A DNA stretch of 64,000 nucleotides from Mitsuaria sp. 7 (GCF_001653795.1 NZ_CP011514.1:496001-560000); one strand, 5' to 3'. Positions 8,708 to 17,505 are shown, numbered from the stretch's first letter. Notes: generated by a model from the sequence alone, not told the origin. Program-made: numbers and translations.

Positions 8708-8734
8708 TAAAGTCCGGAGATCGCCCGCCGATAA
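8708..8734 (+). promoter_or_regulatory. Sigma-28 (FliA) flagellar-type promoter
   Basis: TAAAGTCC at 8708-8715 and GCCGATAA at 8727-8734 are separated by exactly 11 bases. The classical FliA consensus is TAAAGTTT-N11-GCCGATAA, so only the last two bases of the -35 element differ. It reads toward the EF-hand protein gene, leaving a leader of roughly 85-90 bases. The opposite strand carries the spoT upstream region. Confidence 0.85.
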
Positions 8735-8828
8735 ACCGTACATGCCCTGGAAGGGCGTTGGCCCGGGATGTGTCCCGGCCCCGGCATCCGCTGGCCGAAA
8801 TGTGCGGACACCTCGCGGGAGGCTCGCC

Positions 8829-9425
8829 ATGATTGCTGCCCTGAACAACACGACGAATTTGAACGGACCCGGTGCCACGACCGGGCAGTCGGCACGCGTG
8901 CGCGAAGCCGGCGTCTCTGACACCTCGACCTCGGCTTCAACGGCGCCGCAGGCCGAGGCGTCCGCCGTGGTGAGCCTGTCACCGCAGGCAGCGAGCCTGG
9001 CGGCCTCCGACACCCAGGCGCAGACGGCGTCGGCACAGACCCCGACGGTGGCACAACCGACCCAGTCCCAGTCCCAGCCTCAAGCTCAAGCTTCAGCCCC
9101 GGCGCCAGCGCCAACCCCTGCGCCGGCTCCGGCGCCTGCCGCGCCGACGACCGTGACGGCTCAGAGCACGTCCTTCCAGCCCTCGAACGCCCGGGCCGCC
9201 GTGGTGTCCAAGGACGAGAAGTTTCCGGAGCCGATCAGCCTGGTGCCCAACCTGGTCTATGCCGAGGCCGATTCCGACCAGAACGGCGTCATTTCGCCGT
9301 CGGAGCGCCGGTCTTACGACGTCCTGCATCCCACGCTGGGCCAGCGCCCGGCCGACACGCCGCCCAAGCGGGTCGTCGATGCCGAGTTGCGCGAATACGC
9401 CTCGATCGCCAAGAACCAGTTCTGA
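8829..9425 (+). CDS. Small EF-hand protein with Ala/Pro/Gln linker, likely in the flagellar regulon
   Basis: 198 residues from ATG 8829 (the frame is open far upstream, but only as the mirror of spoT). The first 120 residues are low-complexity Ala, Ser, Thr, Gln and Pro, including a PAPAPTPAPAPAP run. A small domain follows with a complete EF-hand loop at 148-159, DSDQNGVISPSE, having oxygen ligands at positions 1, 3, 5, 9 and 12. No signal peptide is evident. The consensus sigma-28 promoter upstream suggests co-expression with flagellar or chemotaxis genes. I do not recognise a named family; calcium sensing or surface attachment are guesses. Confidence 0.8.
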   Translation: MIAALNNTTNLNGPGATTGQSARVREAGVSDTSTSASTAPQAEASAVVSLSPQAASLAASDTQAQTASAQTPTVAQPTQSQSQPQAQASAPAPAPTPAPAPAPAAPTTVTAQSTSFQPSNARAAVVSKDEKFPEPISLVPNLVYAEADSDQNGVISPSERRSYDVLHPTLGQRPADTPPKRVVDAELREYASIAKNQF

Positions 9426-9573
9426 GCGCTTCGTCTCTCGCCCGATAGGGGGATCCGGGACGGACTCCCCCTTCCGAGGGCCCCCCTCAGTTGGGTATGC
9501 ATCGCGCGTTCGAGCGCGCAAAGTTGACTCCATCGCGGCCCACATGAGCGGCCTGTCGTTGAAGGAGTCAGCC

Positions 9574-9828
9574 ATGCACTTCGCCGAAGTCGAGACCGGG
9601 GATTACCGCATCTACGCCGGCGCCATCGAGCGCCCCCGCCAGTTCGGCTACGTGGCGGCGGTCGTCGTGGTGCGCACGGGGCTGAGCGAGGCGATGAACA
9701 AGCGCGAGGCCTTCCGGGACGAGAACCTGGCAGGTGGCTACGGCTGGGCGACGCCGGCGGAGGCGCTGCGCTTCGCCATCAACGCCGGCAAGGAAGCCGT
9801 GATGTGCCGGATCGGGATGTACGCGTGA
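9574..9828 (+). CDS. Conserved-looking 84-residue protein of unknown function
   Basis: ATG 9574 follows GAAGGAG. The product MHFAEVETGD...CRIGMYA is compact and mixed alpha/beta, with a valine-rich strand (VAAVVVVRTG, 27-36) and no signal peptide or membrane helix. Size and composition suggest a small soluble cytosolic protein. Its stop overlaps a GTG (GTGA at 9825-9828) that would begin the next short frame. Confidence 0.7.
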   Translation: MHFAEVETGDYRIYAGAIERPRQFGYVAAVVVVRTGLSEAMNKREAFRDENLAGGYGWATPAEALRFAINAGKEAVMCRIGMYA

Positions 9829-10151
9829 TCGCGACCCTCATGGACGAGGCCGGCATGCTCGACGACCTGTTCGAAGGCGACCTGTTCGAAGGCGACCTGT
9901 TCGAGGATTTCCTCGCCACGCTGCCCCGGGTCTCCGCAGTTCGCCCATCACGCCCACCGCGCGCCGGTGCGGTTGCCAGACCCAGCGCCGTGACTCAAGC
10001 GGCTCATCCCGTGCTTCGTCGCGTAGTCGCACCCCAGCGCTTGGATCGTCGCGGACAGGCCGTTATCGTGCGGCCATGTCGACCCCGGTCCTCCCTGTCA
10101 GCCCGATCGAGCCCCCGCATCCGGCCTGGCATGGTTTCGTCTCCTACCTGA
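9825..10151 (+). CDS. Doubtful short ORF with acidic DLFEG repeats
   Basis: 108 codons from a GTG that overlaps the preceding stop (GTGA), or 103 from ATG 9840. The start encodes MDEAGMLDDLFEG followed by two more DLFE units, produced by a 15-base tandem repeat. The rest is Arg/Pro/Ser-rich and looks like an unselected frame. The ORF runs 76 bases into the histidine kinase gene. The coupled start and acidic repeats favour a real short peptide; the basic low-complexity tail argues against it. A frameshift or early true stop is possible. Confidence 0.25.
   Translation: MIATLMDEAGMLDDLFEGDLFEGDLFEDFLATLPRVSAVRPSRPPRAGAVARPSAVTQAAHPVLRRVVAPQRLDRRGQAVIVRPCRPRSSLSARSSPRIRPGMVSSPT
9864..9908 (+). 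repeat. Three tandem copies of a 15-base unit
   Basis: GACCTGTTCGAAGGC occurs twice perfectly (9864-9878, 9879-9893) and once with two or three changes at its end (9894-9908). It encodes DLFEG-DLFEG-DLFED in the short frame that starts at 9825 or 9840. Copy number could vary by slippage without shifting the frame. Confidence 0.85.
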
Positions 10152-11167
10152 CGCCGCAGCGCGTCCTGCTGGCGCTGGCGCTGGCCACCGTCTTCGCGCT
10201 GGCGCTGCAACCGATCTTCATCACGCCGTTCCCCGTCCTGCTGGGGCGGACGATGTTCGTGGGCATGCTCGCGCTGCTGGCCTTCTCCGCGGCGGGGCAG
10301 TGGCCGCGCCGTCTGCCGCGCTGGTGGGCGCGCTGGCTGTTCCAGGTCGTCGTGGTCGCGGCGGCGGTGCCGCTGGCCACGCTGGCGGTCTACATGGTCG
10401 CCGTCGGCGGCGACTTCTCCAGCTTCGTCGAATCCGAATCGCGGATGCTGGGCTTCCTCTGGATCGCGGGATCGGGTCTGGTGGTCGGGCCCTTGCTGGC
10501 GATGGGGGCGCTGTACAGGCAGCGCGACGCGGAGGCCCGCAGCCAGGCCCTGAGCTTCGAACTCGAACGCAGCGAACTCGGGCGCCAGGCACTGGACGCC
10601 CGGCTGCGGCTGCTGCAGGCGCAGGTCGAGCCGCATTTCCTGTTCAACACGCTGGCCAACGTCCGCGCCCTGGTCGAGACCGGGTCCCCGCAGGCCGCCC
10701 CGGTGCTGCGGAGCCTGATCGCCTACCTGCGCGCGGCGATGCCGCGGCTGCAGGGCGATGCCACGACGCTGTCGGACGAGGTTTCCCTGGTGCGCGCCTA
10801 CCTCGAGCTGATGCACCTGCGGATGCCGGACCGGCTGGAGTACGTCGTCGACCTGTCGCCGGAACTCGACGGGCTGCGCTTTCCGCCCATGGCCTTGCTG
10901 ACGCTGGTCGAGAACGCCGTGCGCCACGGCATCGACCCGAGCGAGGAGGGCGGCCGCATCGAGGTCGGCGGCGCGCTGCGCGACGGTCAGGTCCGGCTGT
11001 GGGTCAGCGACACCGGCGTCGGCATGACGCAGAGCATGGGCAGCGGCACCGGGCTGCGCAACCTGCGCGAGCGGCTGACGCTGTTCTACGGCCTCGGCGC
11101 GACGCTGGCGCTGACCGAGAATCAGCCGCACGGCCTGTGCGCCGAAGTGCGCTTCACTCCGCAATGA
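10076..11167 (+). CDS. LytS/YehU-type sensor histidine kinase
   Basis: 363 residues. Four hydrophobic segments occupy the first ~145 residues (about 27-48, 56-74, 86-108, 124-146). A short coiled coil (about 150-180) and a His_kinase (PF06580-type) domain follow, with QAQVEPHFLFNTL placing the phosphoacceptor at His187. The ATPase part has ALLTLVENAVRHG, DTGVGM and GTGLRNLRERL, the N, G1 and G2 boxes. It lacks a recognisable extracellular ligand domain, so the signal is probably sensed in the membrane. One base separates it from the LytTR response regulator gene, so they form a two-component pair. Confidence 0.93.
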   Translation: MSTPVLPVSPIEPPHPAWHGFVSYLTPQRVLLALALATVFALALQPIFITPFPVLLGRTMFVGMLALLAFSAAGQWPRRLPRWWARWLFQVVVVAAAVPLATLAVYMVAVGGDFSSFVESESRMLGFLWIAGSGLVVGPLLAMGALYRQRDAEARSQALSFELERSELGRQALDARLRLLQAQVEPHFLFNTLANVRALVETGSPQAAPVLRSLIAYLRAAMPRLQGDATTLSDEVSLVRAYLELMHLRMPDRLEYVVDLSPELDGLRFPPMALLTLVENAVRHGIDPSEEGGRIEVGGALRDGQVRLWVSDTGVGMTQSMGSGTGLRNLRERLTLFYGLGATLALTENQPHGLCAEVRFTPQ

Positions 11168-11168
11168 C

Positions 11169-12005
11169 ATGAGCTTTTCCGCGCCGACCGCCCCCACGGC
11201 CCTGATCGCCGACGACGAACCGCTGCTGCGCGACAGCCTGCAACGCAGCCTCGCGCTGCTTTGGCCGGAACTGCGCGTCGTCGCGCAGGCGCGCAACGGC
11301 CGCGAGGCGGTCGAGATGTTCGAGATCCATCGGCCCGACATCGCCTTCCTCGACGTGCACATGCCCGGTCTGAACGGGATGGAGGCGGCGCGGCAGATCG
11401 CGCGCCAGGCGCAGGTGGTGTTCGTGACCGCCTTCGAGGACTACGCGTTGCAGGCCTTCGAACGCGGCGCGATCGACTATCTGGTCAAGCCGGTCGACGA
11501 GGTCCGCCTGGCCGACACGGTCGGCCGGCTGAAGGATCGTCTGGCGGAGCTGCCCCAGCGCTCGCGCGCGGACGGCAGCCAGGCGGCGCTGGAAGCGGTC
11601 ATCGACGAGCTGGCCCGGCGCATGGCCCGCCCGCCGGGCGCGGCCGCGCCGACGGCCGGCGGCCTGGCGACCGACACCGGCCCGCTGCAATGGATCCGTG
11701 CCTCGGTGGGCTCGACGCTCAAGCTGATTCCGGTCGACGAGATCCTGTTCCTGCGCTCGGACGAGAAGTACACGCTGGTCGTCACCGCCGAGGGCGAGGC
11801 GCTGATCCGCACGCCGATCCGCGAGTTGATCGAGCGGCTCGATGCGCAGCGCTTCGTGCAGGTCCACCGTTCGGTCGTGGTGAACCTCCACGCGATCAGT
11901 CATGTCACGCGCGGCCCCAACGAGACGGCGGACCTTCACCTGAAGGCCAGGCCCGAGGTGCTGCCGGTCAGCCGCAGCTACCTGCACCTGTTCCGTCAGA
12001 TGTGA
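11169..12005 (+). CDS. LytR/AlgR-family response regulator
   Basis: 278 residues. The receiver domain (about 10-125) has the acidic pair Asp15-Asp16, phosphoacceptor Asp62 in FLDVHMPGLNG, Thr in FVTAF and Lys in LVKPVDE. A linker of about 50 residues leads to a LytTR DNA-binding domain (about 175-278) with FLRSDEKYT, FVQVHRSVVVNL and LPVSRSYL. It begins one base after the kinase stop. The regulon cannot be read from this window; the neighbouring 93-residue membrane protein is on the opposite strand. Confidence 0.95.
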   Translation: MSFSAPTAPTALIADDEPLLRDSLQRSLALLWPELRVVAQARNGREAVEMFEIHRPDIAFLDVHMPGLNGMEAARQIARQAQVVFVTAFEDYALQAFERGAIDYLVKPVDEVRLADTVGRLKDRLAELPQRSRADGSQAALEAVIDELARRMARPPGAAAPTAGGLATDTGPLQWIRASVGSTLKLIPVDEILFLRSDEKYTLVVTAEGEALIRTPIRELIERLDAQRFVQVHRSVVVNLHAISHVTRGPNETADLHLKARPEVLPVSRSYLHLFRQM

Positions 12006-12043
12006 GACGGCCCGGGGGGCCGGCATGGCCGGCCCTGAGGCGT

Positions 12044-12325
12044 TCAGCGCCGGGGCTGCGCCTGTTCCAGCGGCTGCGGCGCGGCGGGCAACGGCAGCTG
12101 CTGCGCCTTGCCTTGCACGACGACAGGCTCCAGCTGCCACATCGGGGCGGCGACGTTGACCATCTGCACGACGGCCATCACGGCCACCGCGATGATCGCG
12201 GCCATCAACGCGGTGTGCATGGCGCCGTCGGAGAAACGGTGCAGCTCGCGTTCGTCGTTGGTCGACGGCCGATGTCGCGCCAGTGCGCGCCAGCCGTTCC
12301 ACGCTTGAGAGAGTCGGGTGTCCAT
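12044..12325 (-). CDS. Small single-pass membrane protein of unknown function
   Basis: 93 residues beginning MDTRLSQAWNG. The start was chosen at ATG 12325 because GAGGAG precedes it. A single transmembrane helix lies at about 40-60 (LMAAIIAVAVMAVVQMVNVA), followed by a Gln/Pro-rich tail predicted to be periplasmic (PAAPQPLEQAQPRR). It converges with the LytTR regulator gene and is not obviously part of an operon. No family recognised. Confidence 0.7.
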   Translation of the reverse strand: MDTRLSQAWNGWRALARHRPSTNDERELHRFSDGAMHTALMAAIIAVAVMAVVQMVNVAAPMWQLEPVVVQGKAQQLPLPAAPQPLEQAQPRR

Positions 12326-12399
12326 GGTCTCTGCTCCTCGTCGACAACCTGCAACAAGTCTAGGTGGCGGCATGGAGCGCTTCCAGCGAAGCCGGACGT

Positions 12400-12428
12400 A
12401 AAAAAGCGCGGCTCAGCCGCGCTTTTCC
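12400..12428 (-). terminator. Terminator downstream of pepP (bidirectional in form)
   Basis: AAAAGCGCGGCT and AGCCGCGCTTTT flank a single C, giving a long GC stem with A and T runs on both sides. On the minus strand it lies about 30 bases after the pepP stop and is followed by six Ts. Confidence 0.85.
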
Positions 12429-12456
12429 GCTGTCCGTCGCATGGACGGTCGGACGC

Positions 12457-14274
12457 TCAACGTTGCAGCGCTTCGGTGCGGGTGTTCAGCCACGCGAGCG
12501 CCTCGCCCTCGACCAGCGGCGCCAGGCGGCGGCGCACTTCGGCGTGATATGCATTCAGCCAGGCGAGTTCTTCTTCCGACAGCAGGGCCACTGCGATGCA
12601 GCGCGTGTCGATGGGGCACAGCGTCAGCGTCTCGAAGGCCAGCATCTCGCCGAACTGCCCCTTTTCGGGGGTGTCGAAGGCCACGTTCAACACGAGGTTC
12701 TCGATCCGCACCCCCCATTGGCCGGGGCGGTAGAGGCCGGGCTCGATCGACGTGATCATGCCGGGCTCCATGGCCATGTTCGCATCGGGCACAGCCTTCG
12801 AGATGCTCTGCGGGCCTTCATGCACGTTCATGAAGTAACCGACGCCGTGGCCCGTGCCGTGGCCGTAGTCCAGGCCATGCGCCCACAGCGGCGCGCGGGC
12901 GATGGCGTCGAGCATGGGGCTCAGCGTGCCGCGCGGGAACGCGGCGCGCGACAGCGCGATCGTGCCCTTGAGCACCAGCGTGTAGTCGCGCCTGTGGTCG
13001 TCGGTGATGGTGCCGATCGGCCAGACGCGGGTGATGTCGGTCGTGCCGCCGAGGTATTGGCCGCCGGAGTCGATCAGCAGCAAGCCGTCGCCGTCGATCT
13101 GGGAGAAGGACTCGGGCACCGCGCGGTAATGCGGCATCGCGCCGTTGGCGTTGAAGCCGGCGATCGTCGAGAACGACAGGCCCACGAAGCCGGGGCGCCT
13201 GGCGCGCTCGGCGCTCAGGCGCTCGTCGATGGTGAGCTCGGAGATCGCCTCGCCACGCGCCATCGCTGCCTCGAACCACGCGTAGAACGCGCACATCGCG
13301 GCGCCGTCCTGCTCCATCGCCTGACGGATGAACTGCGCCTCGGCGGCGTTCTTGCGGCTCTTCAGCAGCGTGCTGGGATTGATGGCCTCGACGACGGCCG
13401 CCGATGCGGGCAGCGCTTCGCGCAGGCCGAGCGTCACGCGGCGCGGATCGATGAGGACCTTCGCATCGGCGGGCAGGGCGCCGAGCGACGCGCGCGCATC
13501 GGCATAAGGCGCGAGCCGCACGCCGTCGGCCGCGAGCCGCTGCTCGAGCGCCGCATCGATCTTGCCGGGCTGCACGAACAGCGTCGCGCCGTTCCTGTCG
13601 AGCAGCGCGTGCGCGAGGAACACCGGGTTGTAGGTGACGTCGGAGCCGCGCAGGTTGAACAGCCAGGCGATGTCGTCGACGCTGGAGATCAGGTGATGCG
13701 AGGCGCCATGTCTGGCGATGCCTTCGCGGACCTGCTGCAGCTTGTCGGCGCGGCTGACGGTGGCTTGCGGCGCGGCGTGTTCGTAGATGGGCGCGTCGGG
13801 CAGGCCGGGACGGTCCTCCCAGGCCTGGTCGATCAGGTCGAGTGACGTGTCGATCAGCACGCCCTTGGCGCCGAGCGCCGCGCGCAGCTGCTGCGCGACG
13901 GCGAGTCCGAGCACCTGGCCGTCGACGACCAGTGTCTGGCCGCTCTGCAGCGTGTCGGCGATCCAGGTGATGTGCTGGCTGGAGGCGCCGGTGGGGATCT
14001 TGAAGAGGGTGATGCCGCTGTCGGCGAGTTCGCGTTCGGCGGAGGTCCAGTAGCGGCTGTCGGCGAAGAGTTGGGCGTCATCGAGCGTGACGACCAGCGT
14101 GCCCATGGAGCCGGTGAAGCCGGAGAAGACTTCGCGGGCCTGCCAGCGTCGCGGCAGGTATTCGGAGAGATGCGGATCGGCCGAGGGGACCAGGATGGCG
14201 TGGGCGCCGGCGTTGCGCAGCGCGTCGCGCAGTCTGGAGATGCGCAGCTTGATCTGGGAAAGGCGGGTATCCAT
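12457..14274 (-). CDS. pepP: Xaa-Pro aminopeptidase (aminopeptidase P family, M24B)
   Basis: 605 residues starting at MDTRLSQIKLR; the frame extends 19 codons further upstream but without homology. The long form has two creatinase-like N-terminal domains (about 1-310) and a C-terminal metallopeptidase domain. Metal ligands are visible in order: LLIDSGGQYLGGTTDITR (two Asp), GHGTGHGVG (His), SIEPGLY (Glu) and VRIENL (Glu). This matches the ~600-residue eukaryote-like AMPP branch found in many Proteobacteria rather than the 440-residue E. coli PepP. It releases N-terminal residues preceding proline in the cytosol. It lies 95 bases downstream of kynA on the same strand, but the two are probably transcribed separately. 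Confidence 0.93.
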   Translation of the reverse strand: MDTRLSQIKLRISRLRDALRNAGAHAILVPSADPHLSEYLPRRWQAREVFSGFTGSMGTLVVTLDDAQLFADSRYWTSAERELADSGITLFKIPTGASSQHITWIADTLQSGQTLVVDGQVLGLAVAQQLRAALGAKGVLIDTSLDLIDQAWEDRPGLPDAPIYEHAAPQATVSRADKLQQVREGIARHGASHHLISSVDDIAWLFNLRGSDVTYNPVFLAHALLDRNGATLFVQPGKIDAALEQRLAADGVRLAPYADARASLGALPADAKVLIDPRRVTLGLREALPASAAVVEAINPSTLLKSRKNAAEAQFIRQAMEQDGAAMCAFYAWFEAAMARGEAISELTIDERLSAERARRPGFVGLSFSTIAGFNANGAMPHYRAVPESFSQIDGDGLLLIDSGGQYLGGTTDITRVWPIGTITDDHRRDYTLVLKGTIALSRAAFPRGTLSPMLDAIARAPLWAHGLDYGHGTGHGVGYFMNVHEGPQSISKAVPDANMAMEPGMITSIEPGLYRPGQWGVRIENLVLNVAFDTPEKGQFGEMLAFETLTLCPIDTRCIAVALLSEEELAWLNAYHAEVRRRLAPLVEGEALAWLNTRTEALQR

Positions 14275-14369
14275 GGCGGGCCTCGGCGGGTTGGCGGGCA
14301 GACCGCGGGCGGCCGGATAGGCCGCCCACATCGAAGCCGTCGATTGTAGGAGGCTCCGTCAGAGCTCCG

Positions 14370-15269
14370 TCACAGTTCGGTCCGCAAGGCCCACAGCTCC
14401 GGGAACAGCACGACGTCGAGCATCTTGCGCAGATAGCTGACGCCGCCGGTGCCGCCGGTGCCGCGCTTGAAGCCGATGACGCGTTCCACGGTCGTGACAT
14501 GGCGGAACCGCCAGAGCCGGAAGGCGTCTTCGAGGTCCACGAGTTCCTCGCCCATCTGGTACAGGTCCCAATGCGCCTTCGGATCGCGGTAGACCTCGAG
14601 CCAGGCGGCCTTGACGCCGTCGTCGGCGGAGCGCGGCTGCGTCCAGTCGCGGTCGAGCGCCGCGGCGGGCACGTCGATGCCGCGGCGCTTCAGCAGCCGC
14701 AACACTTCGTCGTACAGCGACGGCGCCTCGTAAGCCGCCTGCACCTCGGCCAGCAGATCGGCGCGGTGCGCGTGCGGCTTGAGCATCGCGGGGTTCTTGT
14801 TGCCGAGCATGAACTCGATGCGCCGGTACTGCGCGCTCTGGAAGCCGCTGCTGTTGGAGAGGTAGGGCCGGATGGCCGAGTACTCCGGCGGCGTCATCGT
14901 GCTGAGCACGTCCCAGGCGTGGACGAGCTGCTCCATGATCCGCGACACCCGCGCCAGCATCTTGAAGGCTTCGGGCAACTGGTCCGAGGCCACATGCGTC
15001 ACCGCGCCATGCAGCTCGTGCAGCATCAGCTTCATCCACAGCTCCGAGGTCTGGTGCTGGATGATGAAGAGCATCTCGTTGTGGTCAGGCGAGAGCGGGT
15101 GTTGCGCGCTCAGCACCTGGTCCAGGCGGAGGTAGTCGCCGTAGCTCATGTCCTTGGAGAAGTCGAGCTGCGCGCCTTCCTCGCGGACGATGGCCTCGCC
15201 GCCTTGTCCGACGTCTTTCCCCGCCTTGTCGTCCGCCGCGCCGGCGCCATGTCCCATCGGGCAACTCAT
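14370..15269 (-). CDS. kynA: Tryptophan 2,3-dioxygenase
   Basis: 299 residues; ATG 15269 overlaps the kynU stop (ATGA), fixing the start. This heme enzyme opens the tryptophan indole ring to N-formylkynurenine. Family signatures are [34 protein letters not shown] (with the distal His of the active site), [10 protein letters not shown] and, near the end, [20 protein letters not shown] with the proximal heme-ligand His. The first ~40 residues ([15 protein letters not shown]) are a variable extension. It is the last gene of kynBUA. Confidence 0.97.
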   Translation of the reverse strand: MSCPMGHGAGAADDKAGKDVGQGGEAIVREEGAQLDFSKDMSYGDYLRLDQVLSAQHPLSPDHNEMLFIIQHQTSELWMKLMLHELHGAVTHVASDQLPEAFKMLARVSRIMEQLVHAWDVLSTMTPPEYSAIRPYLSNSSGFQSAQYRRIEFMLGNKNPAMLKPHAHRADLLAEVQAAYEAPSLYDEVLRLLKRRGIDVPAAALDRDWTQPRSADDGVKAAWLEVYRDPKAHWDLYQMGEELVDLEDAFRLWRFRHVTTVERVIGFKRGTGGTGGVSYLRKMLDVVLFPELWALRTEL

Positions 15270-16573
15270 GTCACTGCCGCCTTCTTGTTGAAGCGCGCCT
15301 CGCGCCATTCCCCGGTGGCCAGCACCTGATGCAGATGCTCGACCGCGTCCCACGCGTCGGTGTAGCCGATGTACAGCGGCGTGAAGCCGAAGCGCAGGAT
15401 GTGCGGCACCTCGTCGAGCCGCGTCGGGTCGCCGGCGCGGAAGTCGCCGATCACGCCGCGCTCGATCAGCGCCTGCACGACCGCGTAGCCGGTCGTCTCA
15501 TGCAGCGGTGCCTTCAGCGCGAGGCAGACCTGGCTGCCTCGATGCGCGGCCTCGCGCGGCGAGACGACGTAGACGCCTTGCCCGCCGCAGCGCTGCTCGG
15601 CCAGGCGCGCGAAGAGCTCGGTCAACGCGATCGACTTCTCGCGCAGCGCGGCCATGCCACCGAAGGGCTCGGCCGCCAGCAGCGTGTCGACGCCGCACTC
15701 CAGCGCCGCCGTCGACAGGATCGCCGGCGTGCCGCAGATGTAGCGCTTGATGCCTGGCGCGGGCGCGTAATTCGAGGTGAACTGGAACGGCGCCGCATGG
15801 CCCAGCCAGCCTGACAGCGGCTGCCAGAAGCGGTCCGCGTGACGAGGATGCGCCCAGACGAAGGCGGGCGCGCCGGGGCCGCCGTTGAGGTACTTGTAGC
15901 CGCAGCCGATGGCGAAGTCCGCATCCGCGCCGTTCAGGTCGACCGGGATCGCGCCCGCCGAGTGCGCGAGGTCCCACACCGTCAGCGCGCCGGCCGCGTG
16001 CGCCGCGGCCGTCACCGCCTTCATGTCGTGCTTGCGGCCGGTGCGGTAGTTGACCTCGGTCAGCATGAGCACGGCGAGCTTGTCGTTCAGCAGGCCGGGG
16101 ATCTCGTCGACGTGGTCGACGAGGTGGAGCGTCATGCCGAATTGCTCGGCGAGGCTCTCCGCGATGTAGAGGTCGGTGGGGAAGTTGCTGCGCTCGGAGA
16201 CGACGACCGTGCGGCGGCCGTCAGCGTCGCCGGCCCTGACGATGCGCAGCGCCGCGCTCAGCACCTTGTAGAGGTTGAGCGAGGTGGAGTCCGCGACGAT
16301 CGTCTCGCCGGGTTTCGCGCCGATCAGGCGGCCGATCTTGTCGCCGATGCGTGAGGGCAAGTCGATCCAGCCGGCGGTGTTCCAGCTCTTGATCAGGTCG
16401 CGGCCCCATTCCTCGGCGATCACCTGCTGCACGCGCGCCGCAGTCGCCTTGGGCATCGCGCCCAGCGAATTGCCGTCCAGGTAGAGCGTGCCCGCGGGCA
16501 GCGAGAACTGGTCCTTCAGCGGCGCCAGCGGATCGGCGGCGTCCAGGGCCAGGCAGTCTTGTCTAGTGGTCAT
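15266..16573 (-). CDS. kynU: Kynureninase
   Basis: 435 residues. This PLP enzyme cleaves kynurenine to anthranilate and alanine. DGNSLGAMP near the N-terminus and the PLP lysine, Lys227 in [14 protein letters not shown], identify it; [14 protein letters not shown] supplies the PLP-binding Asp. The length is close to the bacterial norm of ~415-430. It overlaps kynA by four bases and follows kynB by 28 bases, so all three are co-transcribed. Its product, anthranilate, is the substrate of the divergent operon that starts at 17506. Confidence 0.97.
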   Translation of the reverse strand: MTTRQDCLALDAADPLAPLKDQFSLPAGTLYLDGNSLGAMPKATAARVQQVIAEEWGRDLIKSWNTAGWIDLPSRIGDKIGRLIGAKPGETIVADSTSLNLYKVLSAALRIVRAGDADGRRTVVVSERSNFPTDLYIAESLAEQFGMTLHLVDHVDEIPGLLNDKLAVLMLTEVNYRTGRKHDMKAVTAAAHAAGALTVWDLAHSAGAIPVDLNGADADFAIGCGYKYLNGGPGAPAFVWAHPRHADRFWQPLSGWLGHAAPFQFTSNYAPAPGIKRYICGTPAILSTAALECGVDTLLAAEPFGGMAALREKSIALTELFARLAEQRCGGQGVYVVSPREAAHRGSQVCLALKAPLHETTGYAVVQALIERGVIGDFRAGDPTRLDEVPHILRFGFTPLYIGYTDAWDAVEHLHQVLATGEWREARFNKKAAVT

Positions 16574-16601
16574 CGATGTTCCAGATGATGTCGGAAGAGG
16601 G

Positions 16602-17273
16602 TCACAGCGAGCGCAGCACCGCGCGCACCGGCGACGCGCAGGCGCCGGCGAGCTTGAGCGGCAGCGCGATCAGTTCGTAGTCGCCTTCGGGCACGTCGTC
16701 GAGCACGAGGTTCTCCAGCACGCGCAGGTCCAGCCGCAGCAGGCGCTGATGGCTGTCCAGCGTCTTGCTGGTGGCGGGATCGACGCTCGGCGTGTCGAGT
16801 CCGATCAGCTTCACGCCGCGCGCGGCCAGCCACTCGACGGTCTCGGGCGCATAGGCGCTGAACTCGGGATTCCAGACGGTGTCCGCGCGCTCGTTGCAAC
16901 GCACCAGCACACGCGCCGGAAGATCCTGCGCCGCGTGTTCCAGATGCTCGACGCGGATCAGCGGTCCGCAGCCGATCGCATGGATCACGCGGCAGGGACC
17001 GAGGTAGGGATCGAGCGCGACCTCCGCCGCGCTCGCGACGCCGTCGGCGTAATGCAAGGGCGCATCGGCATGCGCGCCCACATGCGGCGACATCGTGATC
17101 GCGCTCAGGTTCACCGGGCACTCCGGCGACAGCCGCGCGGTCCACTTCAGCGCGTAGGGCTCGTCGCCGGGAAAGATGGGCGCGTCGGGCGCCACCACCG
17201 GCGAGATGTCCCACAGCGAGCGTGGAGAGGATCGCTCGGACGATCGTTGGGAGGATGGGCTGGTTGACTTCAT
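16602..17273 (-). CDS. kynB: Kynurenine formamidase
   Basis: 223 residues; AGGAG precedes ATG 17273. This cyclase-family (KynB-type) enzyme hydrolyses N-formylkynurenine to kynurenine and formate. The metal-binding motif is in SPHVGAHADAPLHY, preceded by LWDISPVVAPDAPIFPGD and followed by GLDTPSVDPATSKTLDSH. The first ~18 residues (Ser/Arg-rich) are poorly conserved and a slightly later start is possible. It is the first gene of kynBUA, and a 232-base regulatory gap separates it from the divergent 2-aminobenzoyl-CoA operon. Confidence 0.95.
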   Translation of the reverse strand: MKSTSPSSQRSSERSSPRSLWDISPVVAPDAPIFPGDEPYALKWTARLSPECPVNLSAITMSPHVGAHADAPLHYADGVASAAEVALDPYLGPCRVIHAIGCGPLIRVEHLEHAAQDLPARVLVRCNERADTVWNPEFSAYAPETVEWLAARGVKLIGLDTPSVDPATSKTLDSHQRLLRLDLRVLENLVLDDVPEGDYELIALPLKLAGACASPVRAVLRSL

Positions 17274-17422
17274 CTGCTGCTCCTGCCGGGCCTTCGGCTA
17301 GACGGCGCGCACCTTAGCGCGCGGTCCTGGACCGTGGTGTCGGTTAATTCCAACAAGGCCGGGTGCTTTGCGCAAGCCGCCCGGGGCGGCGACGTCGACG
17401 GGTTCAGGGTTATCTAGCGCCC

Positions 17423-17459
17423 GTCAATCGTTGACACCTCAACTATCCAGGCCTAAAGT
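17423..17459 (+). promoter_or_regulatory. Promoter with overlapping inverted repeat, ahead of the 2-aminobenzoyl-CoA operon
   Basis: A perfect -35 TTGACA (17431-17436), a 17-base spacer and TAAAGT (17454-17459) form a sigma-70 promoter about 40-45 bases before the monooxygenase start. The -35 lies in an inverted repeat GTCAA-TCG-TTGAC (17423-17435). A dimeric repressor bound there would block RNA polymerase; the MarR-family regulator encoded in the operon is the obvious candidate, released perhaps by 2-aminobenzoyl-CoA (inference). The rest of the 17274-17505 gap must also hold the kynB promoter, which I could not place with confidence. Confidence 0.65.
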
Positions 17460-17505
17460 GATCCCGTCAAGCAGTCCTCGCCCGACGCTCGCCGGGTTTT
17501 CCACC

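Noticed and set aside
6387..8828. Long plus-strand open frame opposite spoT, continuous with the EF-hand gene
   Set aside because: It is the mirror of spoT codons in GC-rich DNA. Its translation is His/Arg/Gln-rich with no motifs; only the part after ATG 8829 is credible.
12044..14274. Shared N-terminus MDTRLSQ in the 93-residue protein and in pepP
   Set aside because: The codons differ and the similarity ends immediately, so this is coincidence rather than duplication.
15266..17273. kynR (Lrp-type regulator) expected next to kynBUA
   Set aside because: No such gene is present in the gap or the adjoining genes; the only nearby regulator is the MarR gene.
17454..17475. TAAAGTGA upstream of the monooxygenase as a second sigma-28 site
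   Set aside because: No GCCGATAA-like element follows at 11 bases; it serves better as the -10 of the sigma-70 promoter.
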